Shown here piece by piece: positions 43,746 to 51,700 of a stretch of 64,000 bases of DNA (the stretch's first letter is position 1; every line of letters starts with the position of its first letter). Below the pieces are notes generated by a model. It saw only the letters and a list, made by a program, of their open reading frames with translations. It searched no databases and was not told the DNA's origin. Both the position numbers and the translations under genes were made by a program. The stretch lies in the NCBI RefSeq assembly GCF_042662225.1, contig NZ_JBHSYQ010000008.1, positions 248,001 through 312,000 of the forward strand, read 5' to 3'. This DNA is from Nibribacter roseus. GTDB lineage: Bacteria; Bacteroidota; Bacteroidia; Cytophagales; Hymenobacteraceae.

Positions 43746-44000
43746 ATGAAAAGTATGACCCAACGGGAAGTAACCGACCAAGACAACCTCACCTGGACCT
43801 GCGTGCAGGCGTATGCGGGCTTAAATGACAAGGCAGCCGACAAAGCCACTGAGCTGGCTGAAACGGATGAAGGCAAAGTAACCGTGGTGTGCACGCCCAG
43901 CGGCCAAGCCCAAACCGTGCGGCTAGAGGTGCCAGTAAACTGGCTAAGTAATCTCTCTGACAAAGAACTGGTTCAACAAATACAGCAAGCCAGAAAGTAG
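43746..44000 (+). CDS. Hypothetical small protein
   Basis: An 84-residue soluble protein with no recognised domain. It shows a two-part pattern of a helix (CVQAYAGLNDKAADKATELAE), strands (KVTVVCTPSGQAQTVRLEVPVNW), then a helix (LSDKELVQQIQQARK). The size and fold pattern are consistent with a small globular protein. ATG 43746 is used; an alternative is ATG 43755. It is followed by a 26-bp perfect hairpin shared with the convergent desaturase gene. Confidence 0.65.
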   Translation: MKSMTQREVTDQDNLTWTCVQAYAGLNDKAADKATELAETDEGKVTVVCTPSGQAQTVRLEVPVNWLSNLSDKELVQQIQQARK

Positions 44001-44026
44001 AATAGCAAGACCAGGAAGCTGAGAAA

Positions 44027-44082
44027 CAGAAAAGCCGTTTTGGGCCTGATTTAAAAAAATCAGGCCCAAAACGGCTTTTCTG
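44027..44082. terminator. Bidirectional terminator, P element copy 11 with long arms
   Basis: A perfect 26-bp stem (44027-44052 with 44057-44082) has an AAAA loop and the P-family core GTTTTGGGCCTGATTT, extended by CAGAAAAGCC and its complement. It lies between convergent genes and has T-rich flanks on the plus strand, so it should terminate both. Confidence 0.92.
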
Positions 44083-44094
44083 TTATTTTTAAGT

Positions 44095-45189
44095 TTACCG
44101 CTGCAGCAATACTGGCTGCAAAGCCAGTTGCCGTAAATGCGCTATGTGCGAAAGTATGGCTGTTCTGGTTTTAGGAAACTCGTTGTACGCTACCCCAAAT
44201 TCGGCGCAAGCCTCTTTAATGATTTTACTTATTTCAGGATAATGCACGTGCGAGATGCGGGGGAACAAGTGGTGCTCAATCTGAAAGTTCAGTCCGCCCG
44301 TTAACCAAGACACAATCTTGTTTTTGGTAGCAAAGTTGGCAGTTGTTTTAAGCTGGTGCAATGCCCACTCATCTTCTATTTTGTTCGAAGGCTGAGCCGG
44401 CATAGGAAAATGGGCGTGTTCTACTGTGTGCGCTAACTGGAAAACGATGCTCAACACCAAGCCGGTAAACATACCGTACACCAGAAAACCTATTAACCAA
44501 GGCAAAAAGCCAACGGTGTAAATCGGTAGCACTACAAAAAGCATAAAGTGCAACACTTTAAAGCCCCAGAAAGAAAGGTGCTCCTTGGTGCTCATTTTTT
44601 TGATTGGAATGTCACCTACCTTTTGGGTGAAGTACTTCACGTAATCGGTGAAGAATATCCAGTAGATGTACAGCATAGAGTAGGCACCCCAGAAATAATA
44701 ATGCTGGTAGCGGTGAATTTTCAGGTGTTCCTGGTTTTCGCACAGGCGAAGAAAAGGACGGGCATCAAGGTCATCGTCTACGCCATCAATATTAGTGTAG
44801 GTGTGGTGAATGATGTTGTGCTTGGTGGTCCACATGTGGATGTTCGCGCCTAGCATGTTCAATGATAAGCCAGCTAGTTCATTCACCCACTTCTTCTTAC
44901 TGAAGCTTCCGTGGCCACCGTCGTGCATCACGTTAAACCCTATGGCAGCCGTTACGCCGCCCATTACAATGCATTCTATCAGAGCCAACCAAACAGGAGG
45001 CGTAAAGAATACCAAGTGAGTGTACAGCAGCACCATGCTGCTCAGCAACACGGCGGCTTTGGTGTATAGTTTATAGTTACCGGTGGGGTGTGTACCTATT
45101 TCTTCAAAATAGGCATTGGTGCGGCGCTTTAATTCAGAATAAAAAGAATTAGCTGGCGCTATGAATTTTGGTGTGGCCATATGTGACAA
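44095..45189 (-). CDS. Membrane fatty acid desaturase (acyl-lipid/linoleoyl-CoA desaturase type)
   Basis: This 364-residue membrane protein has three histidine boxes: HDGGHGS (about residues 88-94), HNIIHHTYTN (about 124-133) and QIEHHLF (about 300-306). Gln at the first position of the third box is typical of front-end desaturases. Four or more hydrophobic segments are present (for example AAVLLSSMVLLYTHLVFF). No cytochrome b5 domain is fused, so electrons would come from a separate ferredoxin or flavodoxin. It would introduce a double bond in membrane lipid acyl chains. It is monocistronic. Confidence 0.92.
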   Translation of the reverse strand: MSHMATPKFIAPANSFYSELKRRTNAYFEEIGTHPTGNYKLYTKAAVLLSSMVLLYTHLVFFTPPVWLALIECIVMGGVTAAIGFNVMHDGGHGSFSKKKWVNELAGLSLNMLGANIHMWTTKHNIIHHTYTNIDGVDDDLDARPFLRLCENQEHLKIHRYQHYYFWGAYSMLYIYWIFFTDYVKYFTQKVGDIPIKKMSTKEHLSFWGFKVLHFMLFVVLPIYTVGFLPWLIGFLVYGMFTGLVLSIVFQLAHTVEHAHFPMPAQPSNKIEDEWALHQLKTTANFATKNKIVSWLTGGLNFQIEHHLFPRISHVHYPEISKIIKEACAEFGVAYNEFPKTRTAILSHIAHLRQLALQPVLLQR

Positions 45190-45454
45190 TTAAAGTTGAA
45201 AAAGGCTATAGAGCTATCTCAACGGTAATCGCCAATCAAATCCATAACATCTTGGCAAGGTAACGCTTTCTACGTAAGTATTAATTCCGAAATCCGAAAA
45301 ACAGCTTCTAATATTAGCTTATACGGCCTCGGCAACTACTATATTTGAACGTTTCCAACTTTAAGTTGGCTTCAGCAGCTGTTTTATCTGATGGAGCACC
45401 TCAGCACCTACTCCACCACACGAATGCTTCAGTTTATTTTATAGAAACTAAAAC

Positions 45455-46393
45455 CTATTTACTTTTTACCTGCGGGAGCAGATTATTGCTGGCCATCCAA
45501 TGGAGGCAGCGGTCAAACCACAGATCTTGCGTGGTTTTATTGATCAGCCCAAACCCGTGACCGCCATTTTGGTAAACATGCAGCTCAGCGGGAATTTTGT
45601 GCTGGAGCAGCGCCTGGTAAAAAAGTAGGCTATTTTGCACGGGAACCGATTTGTCATCTGTGGCATGTACCAGAAAGGTAGGCGGTGTATCAGGTGTTAC
45701 CTGTAAGTCATTAGAGAATTGCTTTCGTTTGTCAGCAGACGCTTTCTTGCCCAGCAGCAAATTGAAAGAGCCTCGGTGGGTAATAGTGGTATCGCTGCTG
45801 ATAACGGGGTATACCAACACCATAAAATCTGGCCGCAATGAAAGTTTTTCTGGGTTAGGAATGGCCTCACGCATAAAGTGGGTACCAGCTGTTGAGGCCA
45901 AATGTCCACCTGCCGAGAAGCCCATGATCCCCACTCGCTTTGGGTCCACCTGCCACTCCTTCGCAAGTTTGCGAACGGTTAAAAGTGCCTGTTGGGCATC
46001 TTGCAACGGAGCCAGCTCTGGCTGAGGTGACACGGCCGAGTCTGGTAAGCGGTACTTTAACACGAAGGCTGCCACTCCCTGCTCTGCAAATTTCCTGGCT
46101 ACATCAGTTCCTTCGTGGCTAAAAGCCAGTTTGGTGTAGCCGCCGCCCGGGCATATTACCACTGCCGTTCCGTTGCCCTTTCCTTTAGCCGGCAGAAAAA
46201 CAGTTAATGTAGGCTTTCTTACGTTGGTAATGCTTTGACTTTTGTTTGGCCTTACCTCCAGCTTCTCTTCGTCAGTGCCCGGAAGTTGGTTGGGGATTTC
46301 ACCTGGGTATAAATTAATTTCAAGTGGTTTGTCTTGTGCCAAGCTTGTAAGGGATAAAAATCCTGCTACGAAAAGAAGAAGAAGTGTTTTCAT
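45455..46393 (-). CDS. Secreted alpha/beta hydrolase, acetyl esterase (BD-FAE-like)
   Basis: This protein has about 312 residues if it starts at the Met of MKTLLLLFVAGFLSLTSLAQ, which gives a proper signal peptide. The longer frame to 46462 would read through a P-type palindrome and is rejected. Motifs are ICPGGGYTKLAFSHEGTD (oxyanion hole), RVGIMGFSAGGHLAST (nucleophile Ser), an Asp in HATDDKSVPVQ and His in QNGGHGFGL. This is the pattern of feruloyl/acetyl-xylan esterase-like hydrolases. It probably deacetylates plant polysaccharide fragments in the periplasm. Confidence 0.88.
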   Translation of the reverse strand: MKTLLLLFVAGFLSLTSLAQDKPLEINLYPGEIPNQLPGTDEEKLEVRPNKSQSITNVRKPTLTVFLPAKGKGNGTAVVICPGGGYTKLAFSHEGTDVARKFAEQGVAAFVLKYRLPDSAVSPQPELAPLQDAQQALLTVRKLAKEWQVDPKRVGIMGFSAGGHLASTAGTHFMREAIPNPEKLSLRPDFMVLVYPVISSDTTITHRGSFNLLLGKKASADKRKQFSNDLQVTPDTPPTFLVHATDDKSVPVQNSLLFYQALLQHKIPAELHVYQNGGHGFGLINKTTQDLWFDRCLHWMASNNLLPQVKSK

Positions 46394-46421
46394 GTAATGC
46401 GCTGGAAGTTTACTTAATCTG

Positions 46422-46475
46422 GCAGAAGCCGTTTTTAGCCTATTTTCTGTAAAACAGGTCAAAAACGGCTTCTGC
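46422..46475. repeat. Dispersed palindrome, P element copy 12 with extended arms
   Basis: GCAGAAGCCGTTTTTAGCC pairs with its near complement ending CAAAAACGGCTTCTGC around TATTTTCTGTAAAACAGG. It lies between the DinB gene and the esterase gene, both on the minus strand, so it could terminate the DinB transcript. Confidence 0.88.
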
Positions 46476-46498
46476 AGAATTTATAGAAAGTGAATTTT

Positions 46499-47005
46499 TT
46501 AAATATTCATTCCTTCATCGGCTGAAGGCCCGTACATGCCCGGCACTGGTACATCTAGCAGTCTTAGATATACGCTCAACTGTCCGCGGTGGTGAATGAT
46601 GTGGTTCATAGCTAAAGTCCGGATAATGGCTTGCTTGGGCAAAGACACGATTACGTGTTCTCCGTGGCGAAGCGTCCAGGATTTCCCCATCTCCACCACA
46701 TTAGTTTCGTTTAAAGCCTTTACCGCCCCTTGATACGTTTTATCATACAATTGCATCAGCTCCGCATGGGTGGTACCACTAAATGGCACATACTTTTCCT
46801 TGCTGAAATCATGCTCATCCGACAGAATAGCCCTTGTGATGAATAGGCCCGGTAGCTCGGCCACGTGCGCCGCCAAATCTCTCAATGAGGTGCTTTTAGC
46901 ATGAGGCTTCCAGTCAAAATGTTCTTCAGGCACGCGCTCCAGCATTTTTTTGGTATTGGCTGCTTCCTGCTCAAACTGCCGCAGTAGTTTGTGGTTTAAC
47001 TCCAT
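46499..47005 (-). CDS. DinB-family protein
   Basis: This 168-residue protein has the DinB/YfiT four-helix-bundle pattern. Likely metal-binding histidines are in LAAHVAELP (about residue 49) and MNHIIHHRGQLSVYLR (about residues 135-150). Typical segments include LERVPEEHFDWKPH at the N terminus. Such proteins are putative thiol-dependent or metal-dependent transferases or hydrolases of unknown substrate. The gene is monocistronic. A trinucleotide repeat lies about 110 bases upstream of the start. Confidence 0.88.
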   Translation of the reverse strand: MELNHKLLRQFEQEAANTKKMLERVPEEHFDWKPHAKSTSLRDLAAHVAELPGLFITRAILSDEHDFSKEKYVPFSGTTHAELMQLYDKTYQGAVKALNETNVVEMGKSWTLRHGEHVIVSLPKQAIIRTLAMNHIIHHRGQLSVYLRLLDVPVPGMYGPSADEGMNI

Positions 47006-47116
47006 AGTTTATTGTGTTTGTAAGGGTTGGTACCGTAAGATAGAAAAAAGTTATGGAGTGGTAAAATAGAGCCAAGAGTAATTAGCCTGAATATGAAGTA
47101 ATTCACCCCATCAAAG

Positions 47117-47150
47117 GTTGTTGTTGTTGTTGGTGGTGGTGGTGGTGGTT
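47117..47150. repeat. Trinucleotide microsatellite
   Basis: About four TTG units are followed directly by about six GTG units. The tract lies between the DinB gene, which is transcribed away from it, and the left REP copy of the transposase locus. Such tracts can vary in length by slippage. Confidence 0.8.
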
Positions 47151-47153
47151 CGA

Positions 47154-47220
47154 AGTTGTGCGTAGAGTTAGCGCAGCACTCTACGCACTGCCCGACAGCC
47201 AATCTCCCGATTGGCGTTAC
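47154..47220 (-). repeat. Left REP copy
   Basis: Begins AGTTGTGCGTAGAGTTAGCG and ends CCAATCTCCCGATTGGCGTTAC. It contains two hairpins: the GCGTAGAG/CTCTACGC stem and the CCAATC/GATTGG stem. Confidence 0.85.
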
Positions 47221-47247
47221 ACGTAGAACTAAGCAAACGAGCCTACT

Positions 47248-47791
47248 ATGCTACAGCCCCGCCCCTACCATATGCAGAACTTAGAAGGCATGTACTTTGT
47301 CACCTTCTCGGTAGTTTTCTGGATAGACGTATTCATTAGAGCCAGATACAAAGAAATATTCGTGGAAAGCCTGAAGTTCTGCATCCAACACAAAGGACTA
47401 CAAGTTCACGCTTGGTGCCTTATGAGCAGTCACGTTCACCTCATCATCTCAACAAAAGAGCCCAATCCTGCGTGACCTGAAAAAGTATACAGCCCAGCAA
47501 ATCATCCGTACCATAGAAGAAAGTAGTTTTGAAAGCCGACAGGAATGGCTCCTGGACAAATTTGCCTACGCCGCCAAAAGCAACAGCCGAAACACCAGTT
47601 ACCAGTTTTGGCAGCAAAGCAATCATGCAGAAGAATTGCTTTGCAATACTTTTATAGACCAAAAGCTCCAGTATATCCACCAGAATCCGATGAAAGACGG
47701 TTGGGTGGAAGAACCAGAGCATTACCTGTACAGCAGTGCCCGAGATTATGCCGGATTGAGAGGGCTGGTGCCGGTAGTGCTGATTGAGTAG
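47248..47791 (+). pseudogene. REP-associated tyrosine transposase (IS200-like Y1), frameshifted
   Basis: The first frame (75 codons) begins MLQPRPYHMQNLEGMYFVTF and includes the HUH metal motif in CLMSSHVHLIIS (about residue 62), then stops at TGA 47473. The +1 frame continues LRDLKKYTAQQIIRTI, carrying the catalytic Tyr, then NTSYQFWQQSNHAEEL and IHQNPMKDGWVEEPEHYLYSS, to TAG at 47789. Removing one C from CCC at 47461-47463 restores one frame of about 180 codons. All functional landmarks survive, so the break is recent or is a sequencing error. The enzyme class cuts and joins single-stranded DNA at REP hairpins. Confidence 0.85.
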
Positions 47792-47804
47792 TTGAGGATT
47801 GCTA

Positions 47805-47872
47805 GTAACGCCAATCGGGAGATTGGCTATCCGGTAAGTGCTTAGAGCGCTGCGCTAACTCTACGCACAACT
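47805..47872 (+). repeat. Right REP copy
   Basis: The inverted counterpart of 47154-47220, starting GTAACGCCAATCGGGAGATTGG and ending CTACGCACAACT. It begins 14 bases after the transposase stop codon. Confidence 0.85.
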
Positions 47873-47982
47873 ATTTGCGAGCAGGATTTGCGGATCAATT
47901 GAAACAATTGGCTATGCTCTAGCCACTACTTCGACAGTTGTTGTTTTGAATAGAGTTAGCGCAGCACTTTGCCAATCCACTC

Positions 47983-48699
47983 CTATTCATTAAGAATGCG
48001 GTTAATTTCTTTGTACTTAATAAGCACTCCAACAGTAAAAGCAAAAATGATAGCTAAAAAGATAGCACTACCTGTACTAATGGAGAGTTCCCTTTCATAG
48101 AGCACATAAAGATGTACTATTATACTTACTACAGCGCCAACTATACAAAATCTGAGATACCATCTAATATCTTCTGCCTGTTCAATGTCAAATTCCTTAC
48201 TTCTTAACTCTTCAAAGGCTTTTTGCTTCGGCGTTGCCAATTTCCAGCTCTTGCCTACTCTCAGGTCAAAGAGTTGGGCAATCCAACCTTCCACTTCTCT
48301 GAAATTAGCCATCTCGAAATCCAGAAACTGAAAAGTTCTTCCATCAGAGGCTTTAAGTTTCAAAAATTTATAGGTGACTTTCCCGCTCACATAATCCCAT
48401 TGAAAACCTAAGATTTCATTGAAGTTGTACATTCTTTTTTGAAGAAGAAAGGGATGAAGAATGGTAACCAATTGTCTGTCTTTATCAATTGTAATTACCT
48501 TAGCCCATTTCATTATTGCAGCGATTCCCCCTAGGAACAACAACAGCAAAACAAACGCAGCCACGGTAGCAACATTTAGTTCTAACTTGCCTTCTTCAAT
48601 TGCTTTTTTAAAAACGTAAAAAGGAGCAGCCCCAAAAGCAGCCAGCATCAATATGCTGAATGCAATGGTTAACAACCTAAACCTCGTTTTCACCTTCAA
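47983..48699 (-). CDS. Hypothetical membrane protein, downstream partner of the giant ATPase
   Basis: This 238-residue protein has two membrane helices at the N terminus (about residues 8-30 and 42-63) and two at the C terminus (about 182-204 and 208-230). A cytoplasmic segment of about 110 residues between them has a strand-rich, PH-like pattern (ITIDKDRQLVTILHPFLL, FQWDYVSGKVTYKFLKLK). No named family was recognised. The gene starts only 13 bases after the stop of the 1662-residue ATPase gene and is on the same strand, so it is almost certainly co-transcribed and may anchor that ATPase to the membrane. Confidence 0.78.
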   Translation of the reverse strand: MKVKTRFRLLTIAFSILMLAAFGAAPFYVFKKAIEEGKLELNVATVAAFVLLLLFLGGIAAIMKWAKVITIDKDRQLVTILHPFLLQKRMYNFNEILGFQWDYVSGKVTYKFLKLKASDGRTFQFLDFEMANFREVEGWIAQLFDLRVGKSWKLATPKQKAFEELRSKEFDIEQAEDIRWYLRFCIVGAVVSIIVHLYVLYERELSISTGSAIFLAIIFAFTVGVLIKYKEINRILNE

Positions 48700-48712
48700 T
48701 TAAATTGCTCCT

Positions 48713-51700
48713 TTAATTAGCCAGCGGACCACCCGATGCAGGTAATACCTGCTCCACCTTCCGCTCCCCCAACACCTGCTTAATCCCGGCCAATCCCTCT
48801 GAAATGTTCTCCATCTGCGCCAGCACCTGCCCTACCTGGTTACCATCTCCAAAACCTTTGAGCTTGTTATTCCGCACGAAGGCGGCTTTGATGTCTTCCC
48901 AGCGCTGGTTTTCCTCAGGGGTGGCCACACCAATGAGCTGTTTAAACTTGAGCATGTTGGCCTCGGCACCCGTGGTCAGGGTTTGGGACTCTGATTGGTA
49001 GTGCGACAAAATGAGCGTGTGCAGTTCCTGGTCGTTCATGATGGGCATGACCTTTTCGGCCAGCTTATTCATGTTGCGGTACGAACCCTGCATTTTGAAC
49101 GGAGGCTCGGTGCGGTACTCGTCGGCTTGGGCGGCGGAGCGGATGTACTCCAGGTTCACCTTTAGAATTACGTTTCTGATGGACAAAAGCTTTTTAATCA
49201 CGGTCACGTATTCGCTGATTTCGGCGGCGGTGTGGTTGCCTTCTAGTTCCATGCCTTCGCTGTTACCGGTTTCGGCCAGTTTCACCAGTGCGTACACGTC
49301 TTTCTGGCTCTTGGTGCTCAGTTTCGCCAGCACTGCGTTAGAGGTGAGGGAGTTCTCTAGGTAACTCAGCTTGAACACATCTTCTGTATCACCGATGATG
49401 TCGCCAAGGTTGTAGATGTCGGCGCGGTTGGCGAGCATGTCGGGGATGCGGAATTTGTCGCCCGTTTCGGTGTAGGGGTTACCGGCCATGACCACACACA
49501 CTTTCTTGCCCCGGAAATCATAGGTACGGCTGCGGCCCTTGTACACACCCTCAATCTTACGCTGGGCATCGCAGAGCGAGATGAATTTCTGCAGGAACTC
49601 GGGGTTGCAGTGCTGGATGTCATCCAGGTAAATCATGACGTTGTCGCCCATCTCGAAGGACAGGTTCAGCTTCTCCAGTTCCTCACGGGCGGCGGCGTTA
49701 GGGGCCTCCGTAGGGTCCAGCGCCGTGACTTGGTGCCCAATGGCGGGGCCGTTGATTTTCATAAAGATGATGCCCAAACAGTTGGCGATGTACTCCATGA
49801 GCGTGGTCTTGCCGTAACCCGGCGGCGACAGCAACAGCAACATGCCCATAAGGTCGGTGCGCTTGGTCTCGCCCGCGGTGCCCATCTGCTTAGCCAGATT
49901 CGCGCCGATTAGCGGCAAATACACCTGGTCAATCAGCTTGTTCCGCACGAAAGAGGACATCACCCGCGGCTTGAATTCTTGTAAGCGCAGTTCTTCCTCA
50001 AACGAAACCGTCATCTGGTGCTTGAGCGTGTGGAAGGCCTTGTACTGGGACACCACGTGGGTTTCGTAATGGCTTAGTTTCTGCTGGAACTGGTGGAAAT
50101 GCAACGGATATTGCTGTTCCTGCAACAGCGGGTGACTGCCCTGCATTCCCGCCAGCGTTTCGCGCAGGTTGGCGTGCACCAGGTGGGTCGGTTTCAATTC
50201 TTTTAACAGCAACAGCACCGAAGCTTCGGGTACATATTCCAAATCCTCTGTCCGGCTGGCTTGCGTCAGGAACGCCTTGAGCCAATGTTGCATCAGTTCA
50301 AACCGCTCTATTTGGCTTTCCTCCAGCGCCTTGGCTGAAGACTCAAACAAGCTCCAGGCTTTCTTTTCGGTGAGGTACTGGTGGAAGTCGTGCACCAGTT
50401 CCGCCGCCTGAGCGCTGGAAATAAAATGGTCGCCGCGGGTTAATTCATAGAACAGGTATTCGCCAGCGGCTTCGGCATTGGCCTCGGGTAGCAAACCAGT
50501 TTCTAGTTGGAAGGCTTGGAGCTCGCGCTGCAAGTCCTGTTTAATGGCATCGAACTGGTGTGTCTCAGGGAAGACCTGCAGGATGGCGCCCACACCTTTG
50601 AGTTGGTGATGGAAAAGCTGTTTTTGGCCTTCTTTCGCGAAAACAGCCCAAAAAAGACGGGCGGCGGCGCGGTCAATGGCGGGGTAACGGAGCAAGTCGG
50701 CGGTCTTGAAGAGGCGCACCAGAGCGCTCACAATCAGGGCCGCGTCATGGTCGTGCACGCCTTTGAGGTAGCCCTCATTGAAGCGCACGGCCATGAACTT
50801 TTGCACGTACGTGGTCAGCTCCTCGGTGCGGAGCTTGTGCAGTTCGTCCAGGGTCAACAAATGCAGGCTTCCTTCCGAAGCTTCGGCTGCAGAAGGCACG
50901 TTCTTCGCCTGTTGCGCGGCCTGCAGAATCTGGAAGGCCAGGTACTCGGCGCGGTACACCTGGTTGTTCTCCGAGATGAGTGATTGCTCCCACACGGGGC
51001 GGTAGCTCACAAAACGTTCATCGGTAATTTTTTCAAAGAAGCTGGTGCCCGTGAGATGGTAGTACATGGCATCGTCGCGGTGCACGATGCTGAGTTCCAG
51101 CGGCTGGGTGTTTACAGTGAAGTGGTGCGTGCCGAACTTGAGCACGTTCTGCCCGTCCACGAACAGCTCGCTCTTGTCTTTGAGTTGGCGCACGGCGTCT
51201 TCGCGCAGCGTTTTCAGGCGGCTCTGGATGGAATCGGCTTTCACGGTGTCGCCCATGGCCAGGAGCTCTTCCACGGTGGTGCGCACCTTCTCCATCATCA
51301 AATCAGAGGCGAAGTAACCGTTGATTTCGGCCACGGTGCCTAGCTTGCTCAGGCGACTCTGCACGGCTTTCAGAATGCGGTCGGCGGCCTGTTGTAGGGT
51401 GGTGGCGCGTTTGTTCCGGGCCTCCTGCAACGCTACTTTTTTGCTTTCAAACGCGCTGTAAATCTCCTCGCGTTTATCGGCTATTATTTCTAAAAAGGCG
51501 TCAAACTCCGAGAAACGGCCTTCCAGTTCCTCCAGTTGCACCATGAGTTTGGTGAGGTACTCATCGCACTTTTGGGGGGTGTCACACACATCCAGAAAGT
51601 TGATGACGCTCTGGCTGATGAGCTTGATTTGGGCATTGAACTCGGCCTGGCCTTCGGAGCTCAACAAGTCCTGCCTCTTGCGTTTGAGGGTAGCTTTGGT

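Larger units (their letters stand above)
47154..47872 (+). mobile_element. REP-RAYT locus: broken REP-associated transposase between inverted REP copies
   Basis: A Y1-type transposase remnant (47248-47791) is flanked by two 67-68-bp REP copies in opposite orientation (47154-47220 and 47805-47872) that match over about 60 positions. A third copy lies far away at 29684-29746, and a partial one at 47949-47965. This is the classic arrangement of a RAYT gene with the REP sequences it acts on. Confidence 0.85.

Noticed and set aside
45345..45560. A 71-codon plus-strand frame before the desaturase gene
   Set aside because: It overlaps the 3' end of the esterase gene antisense and has no domain.
46394..46462. 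N-terminal extension of the secreted esterase
   Set aside because: It would translate a P-type palindrome and bury the signal peptide, so the internal Met at 46393 fits better.
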